Positions 7,287 through 17,100 of a stretch of DNA of 64,000 nucleotides are shown here, one piece after another (positions within the stretch are counted from its first letter, which is position 1; every line of letters starts with the position of its first letter). This DNA is from Pedobacter sp. PLR (GTDB lineage: Bacteria; Bacteroidota; Bacteroidia; Sphingobacteriales; Sphingobacteriaceae): assembly GCF_026239675.1 (NCBI RefSeq), contig NZ_JAPIVQ010000003.1, forward strand, positions 124,001 through 188,000. Reading direction: 5' to 3'. Position numbers and translations under genes: made by a program. Below the pieces are notes generated by a model. That model ran no database searches, was not told the origin of the DNA, and was given only the letters and a program-made list of their open reading frames with translations.

Positions 7287-8645
7287 TCAGGTCTTGTTTT
7301 TTCCTTTCCTTATGAAAACATTCAGAAAGTAAAGGAGAATAAATCCCGCAAAAATTAACAGGCCATTTGTTCCTGCTTCGGGGTCATTAAAGTAAATACT
7401 GACACCTACAAAAGTATAGGCAGCAATGAAAATCAAGGGGAGGAGCGGGTACAGTTTCATACTGTATATTGTGCGCTTGTCCAGATGTGCCGTTTTTTTC
7501 CTCAGCAAAAAGATCGTTGCCGCTGAGGTTGCCATACCGATACAGTCTAAAAATATGGTGTAGTTTAAAATCTTATCGAAAGTCTGTGCGTAGAATAAGG
7601 TGAAAATAGAAATGATAGCAAACACGGTGAGGCTCACCACCATCACGTCATTTTTTGCGCTCTTTTTACTAAATATCGCAGGTAGTGCTCTTTCTTCGCC
7701 CATGGCATACATCACCCTGGGGTTGCTCAGTAAATTAACATTTACATAACCCAATACGGAAAAATAAACCAGACACGAGAGGATGGTGAAGCCTGGTGGG
7801 CCGAATATTTTTCCGGCAAGGATGGCTGCGATGCTCTCCGCAGTTTTCAGCTGCTCAAATCCGATCACTTTTACATAAGCATAATTGATGGCCATATATA
7901 AAACGATGATGATGGCGAGACCGGTCATAATTGCCCTTGGAATCACTTTATTCGGTTCCTTGGTTTCGCCGCCAAAGTTGATGGTTTGCTGGTAGCCGCC
8001 GAAGGTAAAGGAAATCGCAATCAGGCAGATGCCGAGGGCTTTTCCATAATCCATCCAATCCGGCGGAATACCGGTGGTGGTTTTAAATTCCGGTAAACTA
8101 TTGCTGAGGCTTGCTGCTCCGGGACCGGTGAAAATAGCGCAAATTAAAATCAGCACCATTCCAATCTTCAGCATCGACAAAACATTCTGCGTCTTCGCAC
8201 TTACTTTTAGCCCGGATAAATTGAGCAGGTAAAACAGAAAAATGGTGATTGCGGCAATGACAATCCGGTAAAATTCTGTCTGTAGTTCTAAAGGAAGGAT
8301 AATTTTACTCAGGTATTCAGCACCGATCAGGGAAACTCCGGCAACCGAAGCCGCATTGGAAACCACAATGATACAATTGATGGCAAAGGCAATAGAAGGG
8401 TGGTAAAAAGCAGAGAAAATCTTATAATAGCCACCGGTGACCGGGAATCTGGAGCCAATTTCCGCATAAGTTAATGCGCCACACAGGGCAACCAGTCCGC
8501 CAATGATCCATGCGGAGAAAAACAACTCAGGGACCTGCGCCCCTGCGGCAACATTGACCGGAGTCCGGAAGATACCCATCCCGATTACCAAACTGACCAC
8601 AATCATAGATAAGTCGAAGAGGGAGAGCTGTTTCTTATCCGCCAT
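7287..8645 (-). CDS. APC-family amino acid permease
   Basis: This 452-residue protein has about 12 transmembrane segments. The N-terminal segment SLVIGMGIFRTP is the conserved unwound helix 1 (GxGIF type) of amino acid/polyamine permeases, and EIGSRFPVTGGYY is the conserved helix 2-3 region. The FGGYQQTINFGGETKEP segment around residue 230 is typical of the L-type exchanger branch. The ATG at 8645 is preferred; the frame extends to 8675 (MYIQEIKQRP) but adds residues with no membrane character. It is divergent from parE, with a ~110-bp shared intergenic region. The substrate is unknown. Confidence 0.87.
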   Translation of the reverse strand: MADKKQLSLFDLSMIVVSLVIGMGIFRTPVNVAAGAQVPELFFSAWIIGGLVALCGALTYAEIGSRFPVTGGYYKIFSAFYHPSIAFAINCIIVVSNAASVAGVSLIGAEYLSKIILPLELQTEFYRIVIAAITIFLFYLLNLSGLKVSAKTQNVLSMLKIGMVLILICAIFTGPGAASLSNSLPEFKTTTGIPPDWMDYGKALGICLIAISFTFGGYQQTINFGGETKEPNKVIPRAIMTGLAIIIVLYMAINYAYVKVIGFEQLKTAESIAAILAGKIFGPPGFTILSCLVYFSVLGYVNVNLLSNPRVMYAMGEERALPAIFSKKSAKNDVMVVSLTVFAIISIFTLFYAQTFDKILNYTIFLDCIGMATSAATIFLLRKKTAHLDKRTIYSMKLYPLLPLIFIAAYTFVGVSIYFNDPEAGTNGLLIFAGFILLYFLNVFIRKGKNKT

Positions 8646-8704
8646 GGGTCTCTGTTTTATTTCCTGAATATACACGAAAATGTGTATTTGTTGAAACTTT
8701 GATG

Positions 8705-8734
8705 TTGATTCACCGGCATATTACCTTAAATTTG
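8705..8734 (+). promoter_or_regulatory. parE promoter (TTG-N19-TAAATTTG)
   Basis: TTG at 8705-8707 and TAAATTTG at 8727-8734 are separated by exactly 19 bp, a full match to the major Bacteroidota housekeeping promoter. Transcription should begin near 8739, leaving a short leader before the ATG at 8756. Confidence 0.8.
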
Positions 8735-8755
8735 TAATTCTACTCAAATTACATC

Positions 8756-10693
8756 ATGGCTGAACCGAATTATAACGAAGATAGTATACGCTCCCTCGAT
8801 TGGAAGGAACACATCAGGCTGCGTCCCGGTATGTATATCGGTAAACTTGGAGATGGATCTGCTCAGGATGACGGGATTTATGTATTGCTAAAGGAGATTG
8901 TCGACAACTCAATTGATGAGTTTGTGATGGGCGCCGGACGTACCATAGAAATTACCGTTTCTGATCAGAAAGTAAACGTCCGCGATTATGGCAGGGGAAT
9001 CCCATTGGGTAAAGTGATCGACTGTGTGTCGAAAATTAATACGGGTGGTAAATACGATAGCAATGCCTTTCAGAAATCTGTAGGACTGAATGGGGTAGGT
9101 ACCAAGGCCGTAAATGCTTTGTCTAATAATTTCGTGGTGCAGTCGTACCGTGATAATAAAACCAAAAAGGTAGAGTTCTCCAGAGGAGAGGTGGTGATCG
9201 ACAATCCGATTATTGATACCACGCAACGCAATGGTACTGCCATTACGTTTTATCCGGATGAAACGATTTTCAGAAACTATCATTACATCAGCGATTTTGT
9301 GGAAAGCATGATCTGGAACTATGTGTTCCTGAATGCCGGATTAACCATCAACTTCAACGGACAAAAATATTTATCTGAACGCGGACTGTACGACCTGTTG
9401 CATAAACATGCAGGGGCAGAAACCATCCGCTATCCGATTATTCACCTGAGAGGGAATGATATTGAGATCGCCATGACTCATGGTCAGCAATATGGAGAAG
9501 ATTACCATTCTTTTGTAAACGGTCAGCACACTACTCAGGGAGGTACGCATCAGGCGGCATTCCGTGAGGCTGTTGTGAAAACGGTAAGAGAGTTCTATAA
9601 AAAAGAATACGACGCTGCGGATATCAGGGCTTCGATTATTGCTGCCATCTCGATCAGGGTACAAGAGCCTGTATTTGAATCGCAGACGAAAACAAAACTG
9701 GGTTCCCAGAATATGGGGCCGGACGGACCTTCTGTAAGGACCTTTATCAATGATTTCGTAAAGAAAGAATTAGACGATTACCTGCACAAACATACCGATG
9801 TGGCAGATGCTTTATTGAAAAGAATCCTGCAGTCGGAAAGAGAACGTAAAGACATCGCCGGAATTAAAAAACTGGCCAACGACAGGGCTAAAAAAGCTTC
9901 CCTGCACAATAAAAAACTAAGAGATTGTAAGGTGCATTTCAACAGCACCCACGAGAAAAGATACGAAACCACGCTGTTCATTACAGAGGGAGATTCGGCT
10001 TCCGGATCTATCACCAAATCAAGGGATGTGGATTGTCAGGCAGTATTCAGTTTAAAAGGGAAGCCTTTAAACTGTTATGAGCTGACTAAAAAAGTGGTGT
10101 ATGAGAACGAAGAGTTCAACTTGCTGCAACACGCCCTGAATATTGAGGATGGTATGGATGGTTTACATTACAACAATATTGTAATCGCTACCGATGCCGA
10201 CGTAGATGGGATGCACATCAGGTTGCTGATGATGACTTTCTTCCTGCAGTTTTTCCCGGATCTGGTACGCTCAGGACACGTTTACATCCTGCAAACACCT
10301 TTGTTCCGTGTTCGTAATAAGAAAGAAACCATTTATTGCTATAGTGATGAAGAGCGTAAAGCAGCCATCGCCAAACTAGGTAATAAACCGGAAATCACCA
10401 GGTTTAAAGGATTGGGCGAAATCTCTCCGGATGAGTTTGGCTTGTTTATCGGTAAAGACATCAGACTAGACCCTGTGATCCTTAAAGATCAGACGATCAA
10501 AAGTCTGCTGGAATATTATATGGGTAAAAATACGCCCGACAGACAGCGTCACATCATCCAAAACCTAAGAATCGAAAAAGATACTTTAGAAGATATCGTG
10601 GCTCCATTGGATCGTTCCAAAGCAGCTGTTATCAGCAGGGGTTTAGAATCCGATGAAATGACAGGTGAAGAAATGGTCGCAGAGTCAGCTTAA
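8756..10693 (+). CDS. parE: DNA topoisomerase IV subunit B (ATPase subunit)
   Basis: This 645-residue type IIA topoisomerase subunit supplies ATP hydrolysis for decatenation. The GHKL ATPase domain shows [10 protein letters not shown] and GRGIP near residues 46-84 and [13 protein letters not shown] near 117. The TOPRIM domain shows [10 protein letters not shown] and DADVDGMHI, with the catalytic Glu and the DxD metal site. The length fits ParE rather than the longer GyrB. The partner ParC is encoded 9.4 kb downstream on the same strand, with tamB-tamL-yihY and cdd in between. A bidirectional terminator follows at 10714-10751. Confidence 0.93.
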   Translation: MAEPNYNEDSIRSLDWKEHIRLRPGMYIGKLGDGSAQDDGIYVLLKEIVDNSIDEFVMGAGRTIEITVSDQKVNVRDYGRGIPLGKVIDCVSKINTGGKYDSNAFQKSVGLNGVGTKAVNALSNNFVVQSYRDNKTKKVEFSRGEVVIDNPIIDTTQRNGTAITFYPDETIFRNYHYISDFVESMIWNYVFLNAGLTINFNGQKYLSERGLYDLLHKHAGAETIRYPIIHLRGNDIEIAMTHGQQYGEDYHSFVNGQHTTQGGTHQAAFREAVVKTVREFYKKEYDAADIRASIIAAISIRVQEPVFESQTKTKLGSQNMGPDGPSVRTFINDFVKKELDDYLHKHTDVADALLKRILQSERERKDIAGIKKLANDRAKKASLHNKKLRDCKVHFNSTHEKRYETTLFITEGDSASGSITKSRDVDCQAVFSLKGKPLNCYELTKKVVYENEEFNLLQHALNIEDGMDGLHYNNIVIATDADVDGMHIRLLMMTFFLQFFPDLVRSGHVYILQTPLFRVRNKKETIYCYSDEERKAAIAKLGNKPEITRFKGLGEISPDEFGLFIGKDIRLDPVILKDQTIKSLLEYYMGKNTPDRQRHIIQNLRIEKDTLEDIVAPLDRSKAAVISRGLESDEMTGEEMVAESA

Positions 10694-10713
10694 AAAGCGA
10701 TGATAAATTTATA

Positions 10714-10751
10714 AAAATGGCCCGTAAATCAATTGATCTACGGGCCATTTT
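10714..10751. terminator. bidirectional terminator between parE and yihY-like gene
   Basis: AAAATGGCCCGTA (10714-10726) and TACGGGCCATTTT (10739-10751) form a perfect 13-bp stem with A and T ends, between two convergent genes. Confidence 0.85.
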
Positions 10752-10815
10752 AATTTCTATCCGATGGTATCCGCCGGTTTTATGCTGTTCTATATTGGGT
10801 TTCCCCGTTCTTCAA

Positions 10816-11811
10816 CTACTTTAAGCGTACGGTGTCTTCCGGATGCTGCGGAGGTAAAGCGGTAACTTCTTTCTCTACGACCACTACCTTAGTATGTACC
10901 GCGTACTTGCTGGGCTTAATTCCATCCCCATATTTTTCTGCATAGGCTTGTGTAAACTCTGCGCCAAAATAAAGGATAATCGCCGTATAATAAATCCACA
11001 GCAGAATCACAATGATGGATCCTGCGGCACCAAAAGCCGAAGCCGGATTGCCAACTTCTATATAAATGCCAATCATATATTTACCGATTCCAAACAGTAA
11101 AGCCGTAAATAAAGCGCCAATAATAGCAGGCCTCCATTTCAGTTCTACATCAGGTAATACCTTAAATATAATCGTGAAAATACTGGTCACTACGGCCAGC
11201 GTGACCGCATTGGTTACAATTAACATCATCAGTTCAGAAACTTCTGCTATGCTGATGTAAGCGGCAATCTTATGCCCGAGGCCAACCACAATACTGTTGA
11301 CCACCAGAGAAACCAGGAGTAAAAACCCTAAGGACGCAATCAGCGAGAAAGAAAGGAGTCTGTTGATGATGAGTTTTTTCCAGCCTTTTTTAGGCACGGC
11401 TTTCACTTTCCAGATCAGGTTGATACTGTCCTGGATTTCAATAAAGACCGCCGTAGCACCGATAATTAAAGTACCGATCCCTAAAATTAGTCCCAATGTG
11501 CTTTTTCCGCTGTAATTGGCATTGTTCACGAAGCTCCTCAATTGATTGGCTGCGTCTTTACCGACCATGTCTCCAATCTCCGCAAAGAACTTCTCCCTCG
11601 GATTGATGTTGCTCAGATCTGCGGTGTCACCTAAAAATAAGCTGGCTGCGGAAAGAACAATAATGATCAGTGGTGTTAACGAAAAGATGGTGTAATAGGC
11701 CAGAGCCGCACTTAATTTCATCACCCGGTCTTCCATAAAACCTTTTCCGGCCGCAATAAAAAGGTGGCCGGTTGCCTTAAGAAAGTTGAATGTCTTCTTG
11801 ATAAAATCCAT
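10816..11811 (-). CDS. YihY/virulence factor BrkB family inner membrane protein
   Basis: This 331-residue protein has about six membrane segments. LSAALAYYTIFSLTPLIIIV near residue 40 is the hallmark of the YihY/BrkB family, historically mislabelled ribonuclease BN. Further hydrophobic segments follow at about 125-150, 170-200, 210-235, 240-262 and 270-300. The biochemical role is unresolved; transport has been suggested for the family. The ATG at 11811 lies 8 bp after the stop of the TamL gene. The reading could start at a TTG (11835) inside tamL, which is less likely. It is the last gene of the tamB-tamL-yihY operon. Confidence 0.85.
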   Translation of the reverse strand: MDFIKKTFNFLKATGHLFIAAGKGFMEDRVMKLSAALAYYTIFSLTPLIIIVLSAASLFLGDTADLSNINPREKFFAEIGDMVGKDAANQLRSFVNNANYSGKSTLGLILGIGTLIIGATAVFIEIQDSINLIWKVKAVPKKGWKKLIINRLLSFSLIASLGFLLLVSLVVNSIVVGLGHKIAAYISIAEVSELMMLIVTNAVTLAVVTSIFTIIFKVLPDVELKWRPAIIGALFTALLFGIGKYMIGIYIEVGNPASAFGAAGSIIVILLWIYYTAIILYFGAEFTQAYAEKYGDGIKPSKYAVHTKVVVVEKEVTALPPQHPEDTVRLK

Positions 11812-11818
11812 ATAGCTG

Positions 11819-14101
11819 TTAAAAAGGGTACCCAATACCCAGATTGAATGTTAAGTTTTGTTTTCTCCAGGCACTGCTGCCAAAATCAATGTCCCTGATC
11901 ACCCATGCTGGTCCGGTTGGTAAATCGGGTCTTCTGATCGGGAAGGCCAGGTCCAGACGGATCACAAAGAAAGAAGCATCAACCCTTAGTCCGGCACCGG
12001 TACCTACGGCCATCTGACTCAGGAAGCTGTTAAATTTGAATTGTCCACCCGGTTTTAATGGATCGTTTTTCCGTAGCCAGATATTTCCGGCATCGATAAA
12101 AGCAGCCCCATAAAGCATGCTCACTATTTTGAAGCGCAGCTCGGTATTCAGCATGATTTTAATATCGCCACCCTGATCTTTGAAGGTTACACTATCAGGG
12201 ATCACATAGGAACCCGGTCCCAATAACCTGGAACCAAAAGCACGGATGTCACTACTTCCACCGGCAAAAAACTGGCGGACAAATGGCATTGGCTTATTTC
12301 CATAAGAATACCCAAAACCAACATTCAGACGGTTTGCCCAGATTACCTTTTTGTTGACTTTATAATAATTTCTCAGGTCACCTTCCAGTCTGATAAACTG
12401 AGATAATGCCGTGCCAAATAAAGATTTTTTCCCTGCATCGTCTTTAGACGCAAAGAGGCCGACAAGTGTACCTGAGGTTTCCAGATCTCCGGAGAAGTAA
12501 ATGTTGTTTCTTTTATTTTGATTCACCTGATCATTGTAGGTGAAATTATAGTTTAAACCAATGATAAACTGATTTTCTAAACTTGTCCTTAAAGAAGGGT
12601 TTTTCTGAAATAAAGTAGCCGAATCTACTACATTCGATTTCACGTAGTTGATAGAGATTGGGTTGAAGATATGTTCTTTATAAATGTTTTCCTTCCATTC
12701 ATAGCCAAACTCCGCTTTTATCGCTTTCAAGGTGTAATCCACCCTGTCCAGAATTTGATAAGAGGTTAATATGTTGGTTTTAGGGATAAAAGCATTTGTA
12801 CTGTTGAACTTAAAGAAAGGAAGCAGAAAACGTGGAAAGATCAATTTTGCCTGTCCGGTTAAGGAATAGGAATTCCCTTGTTTCTGGTCTGATCCCTTGA
12901 TTTGTTTCTCAAAACCACCGCTGGCACTGATTTCCAATTGCTCGGCACCACGAAATACGTTTCTGGTGGTCTGCGTTAGCTTCACCTCAGAACCGACAAA
13001 GTTATTGGATTTACTAGTTCCGATCACCTGGAAAGACAAGGAGTTTTTCTTTAAAGGGGTCAGGTAGAAGTTTACGTTCAGCTGATCATTTTTGAAGCTG
13101 TCTACCGGTATAAAGTCTGCTTTTACCACCTTGAACGTTCCGATGTTTACCATTCTGTTTAAAGATTGGTTATGGTCTCTGCGGTTATATAGCTCTCCTT
13201 TGTTGAAAAATACAAGACGGTCGAATACGCCCAGCTTAAACGTGTTTTTTGGATCTTTAATGATGAAGTCATTATAAGTAACCGGTGTACTGGCCCGGAT
13301 GGCAGAATCACTTCTCAGGCTATAATTTGGGTAAATGGTAATGTCATTGATGGTATAAGGTTTAAGTGCCGCATTCGGCGTAATCTCTTTTACTTTTACA
13401 AAGATGTTTACCCTGTTTTTTCCGATGGTACTGTCGACCTGTAGGATCAGGTAATCCGGGTTAAAATAAAAATAACCGCTTTGCTTAAGGTCGTTGTCTA
13501 TCCGTTCGCGCTCCGCTTTGAACACATCGAAATCATAAAAACTTCCGGGTTTAAGCAGGGATTGGCTGGAATTGTGGTTGATATGGGCAGCGATTCCCGC
13601 ACTGTCTTTTGGGAATGTGACTTTATTAATAATATATCTATCGCCGGTTTCAGCAGTATAAATGGCTTTTGCCTTTCTGTTTTTGACCACCGTATCTCCG
13701 GTTACCTTTGCTTGCAGATAGCCCTGACTAATCAAATAACTGCCTAAAACGGCATTGTTATAAGGGATTTTAACCTGGCTTTGCAATACCGGGGGCTCTC
13801 CAACTTTATTTCTCAACCAATATCGGATGCCTTTTTGTTTCTTAGGTTCGCCAGCCAGGTTATAGATATATAGTTTTACTTTTAATCCTAAAAATGATTT
13901 ATTTGGACGTGGTCTGGTCTTAGCCTCCAAAATCCCCTTCACATCTTTTTCCTCCGAAATCTTTCCTGTAGAATCCGGATTGATGATCACCGTTGCACCT
14001 GTATATAGGTTTTGTCCGGGGGGCAGGTATTTAATATTGCTGCAGGCAGAAAATACCAGGCAAAGACTCATAAAAAATAAAGGTCTAATTCGCTTTCTCA
14101 T
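11819..14101 (-). CDS. tamL: TamL: lipoprotein form of the TamA outer membrane assembly protein (Omp85 family)
   Basis: This 760-residue protein starts with a lipoprotein signal (MRKRIRPLFF... SAC, Cys near residue 20). POTRA-like repeats follow to about residue 370, then a C-terminal 16-stranded barrel of the bacterial surface antigen type (GGSSDIRAFGSRLLGPGSYV near 580, final strand ending GIGYPF). In Bacteroidota the TamA partner of TamB is a lipidated variant called TamL; both the lipobox and the adjacency to tamB fit this. It inserts or assembles outer membrane components together with TamB. The ATG at 14101 overlaps the end of tamB by 17 bp, implying translational coupling. A frame start at 14161 would spoil the signal peptide. 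Confidence 0.88.
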   Translation of the reverse strand: MRKRIRPLFFMSLCLVFSACSNIKYLPPGQNLYTGATVIINPDSTGKISEEKDVKGILEAKTRPRPNKSFLGLKVKLYIYNLAGEPKKQKGIRYWLRNKVGEPPVLQSQVKIPYNNAVLGSYLISQGYLQAKVTGDTVVKNRKAKAIYTAETGDRYIINKVTFPKDSAGIAAHINHNSSQSLLKPGSFYDFDVFKAERERIDNDLKQSGYFYFNPDYLILQVDSTIGKNRVNIFVKVKEITPNAALKPYTINDITIYPNYSLRSDSAIRASTPVTYNDFIIKDPKNTFKLGVFDRLVFFNKGELYNRRDHNQSLNRMVNIGTFKVVKADFIPVDSFKNDQLNVNFYLTPLKKNSLSFQVIGTSKSNNFVGSEVKLTQTTRNVFRGAEQLEISASGGFEKQIKGSDQKQGNSYSLTGQAKLIFPRFLLPFFKFNSTNAFIPKTNILTSYQILDRVDYTLKAIKAEFGYEWKENIYKEHIFNPISINYVKSNVVDSATLFQKNPSLRTSLENQFIIGLNYNFTYNDQVNQNKRNNIYFSGDLETSGTLVGLFASKDDAGKKSLFGTALSQFIRLEGDLRNYYKVNKKVIWANRLNVGFGYSYGNKPMPFVRQFFAGGSSDIRAFGSRLLGPGSYVIPDSVTFKDQGGDIKIMLNTELRFKIVSMLYGAAFIDAGNIWLRKNDPLKPGGQFKFNSFLSQMAVGTGAGLRVDASFFVIRLDLAFPIRRPDLPTGPAWVIRDIDFGSSAWRKQNLTFNLGIGYPF

Positions 14102-17100
14102 TTTTGGGCTTCTGTTCTTTTTTATTCGATCTTCTATCTTTAAACTTCCTAAAGATCTCACTGAATTTATTGTAATCTACCACCAGGGCAAAACCTATTC
14201 CGGTCTCTATAATCTGACCTTCAATAATGCCTTCCGTCTGATTTCTTCTATAGGCACGAAGGCGGTAACGTCCGTCTTTAGATAGTAAATATTCTATGTT
14301 TACATTGCCGGCAATGTTACTTGCATTCTCATTATTTTGACCTGAGCCACCCTCTAACCCGAAAGAACTACCCACCGTAACGGTCAGCCTGTCGTCTAAA
14401 AGTTTCTTGGATAAACCTATCTCTAACTCTGTGCGGTTCTCCATTTTTCCCGTAGAATAATCTTCCGAAGTATTCAGTCCGAAGTTAACATCGACCCCTT
14501 TGATCAGGTCGGAAGCCAGATTGTTCAATTGCTGCGTCAGTAGTTTACTCACACTCTGACGGGCGTAATTGGCCACAAGGCCGTTGCCACTTCCTGCTAA
14601 ACTCTGGAAAGGATTATCAGCCACAAAACGTTCCAGTGCCAATAGTGCGAACACCTGTTTGTTCAATTCACTTTCATTGGCATTCACCTGCTGCAGTTTA
14701 GTATACACTTGCCCGCCAATAATTCCGCGTTCATTTTCTGGTAAGTCCAGCTTGAAGCTGATGATAGGTTTCATAATTTCTCCGGTGATCATCAGATATA
14801 CCTGGAACGGGAATTTTTGCTTGGATGTGTTTCTTGTTTCTTCACTTACTTCATTGGCGATGAGGTCGATTGCTGGAGCATTCACCTCGTATAAAGCGGT
14901 AATGTCCACATTGGCAGAGGTCGGCTCACCAGTCCAGACAATGCTACTGCCTTGTTGAATCTTAAATTCTCTGGTCACGATACCACCAACAGAAAGTTTA
15001 TAAGATCCATCGCTTAGTTGATACCTGCCAGTCATACTGATCTTACCACTCGGATCCATTGTTGCATTTAAAGTGCCTTCCCCTTTTACTTTTAGCATAT
15101 CGCCATTAGAAGGATCAACGACAACCGTAAATTCAGCTTCTTTATTCATTTCTATATCGGCACTTAGATTGATGCCCTGGATTGGCGCTTTGCTTACGCT
15201 GTCCGTAGATAAGGCTTTATTGCCATTAAATGGCGGGGCATCTTCATCTATAAACTGAACCACGCCCTCCTGATCTATGATCGAAGGATCCGAAGTTGGC
15301 ATGGCAAAGAAAAATTTGGTTCCTTTATTCACGGAAATCGCCATATTGATTTGCGGCTGATTTAAATCTCCACGAATTTTGAAGGCACGGGTCGTCACAA
15401 ATACTTTTCCATAAATCATGTCATTATCGGCTTCTGTGGAGTTCATCAACCTGAAGTTATTGGCAGAAATGTCCAGCCCAAAGCGGAAGTCACTATAATT
15501 GGTTGTGTAAACCATCCCATTGACCTTTAATGGCTGATTTAAGGAGTCCAGTACCGTAAAGTTGTTGAATTTGATCCCTTCCTCATTGAAACTGATGGTC
15601 TCATTCGGCATTCTGAAATAAGAATTCACATAGGTAGCAGTAAATGCAGCCTGGTTGAATTTCAGCTCTCCAAGTATTTTTGGTGAAGTTAAAGCGCCTT
15701 TCACAGTCATTTGCCCGCTAATACTTCCGGAGCCTTTTTTAATCTGACCCATAGAAACACTTTCCAGCTCTTTCAGGTCTATCTTATCCACATTCAAGGT
15801 TAAATCTAAAGCGCTTTCCGGTGAGGTATAATAGAAGCCATTGGCCCGAAGTTCATGAACACCAGATAAGGAGATATCTGTTTCAAAAGCGTTTTCTGTA
15901 TTGTTGTTGACGGCCACACGCAGCGTACCCAGCTGGTCTTTCTGGTAGCGGAGCTGATCAATAGTCAGGTTAGCCTCAAATTTTGGGGTACCCATCAGGT
16001 CTTTCGCATCCACCGTTCCATTGATTGAACCACCAACAAGCGAGCTGTCCTGCTCAGCAAATTTGGTTAAGGTCTCAATTTTAAAATCTTTAAAGAGCAC
16101 TTTTAATGGCGCATTGGCTTCATTGCTCACACTGTTGACGCTCAGTAACTGATTGTCCCTGCTGATGTCAAAGTCCCGGGCCATAATTCCCGATTGCCCA
16201 AACTGGATGTAATTGTCCGGAGATACCACCCATTTCTGGTAGTTTAACAGCAGCTTCTGCGGATCCAGACTAAAGCGGTAATCTTTATTGATAGACTGGA
16301 AGGTACCGCCAAGCAGGTATTTGTCTTTGAGTTTGCTATCTCTTAAATAAATGTTAATCCCTAAGTTATTGCCCACAGCATCTCCGCTAACTTCGGTATT
16401 ATATAGGTTGATGGAAGAGCTTTGCAAGCTTTTTACGGTCAGCTTATAATTGATTTTCTGATCGGTATTGTCGATGCTCAATCTGGTGCTGTCTACTTTG
16501 TAATCGCCATAAACCACATGAGGAACCCATGCTTTCATCGCTAAACTGTCTTTCTTTGTATCCAGTAATCCGTAGATATAGGAAGGGGAGAAGGTCGTTA
16601 GTGAAGGCACAAAATCCTGTATGAATTTAGGGTTGTATATTTTGGCAAAGAAACGGATACGCTGATCAGGAATCTGTTTTACTTCTCCAAATTGATAGTA
16701 TTTGTTGATTTGATTGGTCACCGCGGTGGCCAGATTCGTCAATTGGTACTTTCCGTCGATACGTGCGCTCATCAGCTCCGATTTTAAGGTCAGCAGACTT
16801 TTTTCTGCACTGGTTTCTGCATGAAGCTGAATCGTGTCCACGTTAAACCTTTTGCCTTCTTTTACGATTTGCAGGCCTTTTATAAAGACATCGCCGTTCA
16901 GGTAATCGACATCGGCAGTACTTAAGTCTGCATCTAAAGTACCGGCAACTTTAAATTCCGTCGGACTAAAATTCAGGGCTTTCAGGTCTACCTGCGTCAG
17001 ATCCATTTGTGCTTTTACGGATGGATATTTACCTGCAATATTTACCGCTGCGGTTAAATTGAAGTTCAGGTTGCTATCCGCCATATTGCTTTTCAGGTTC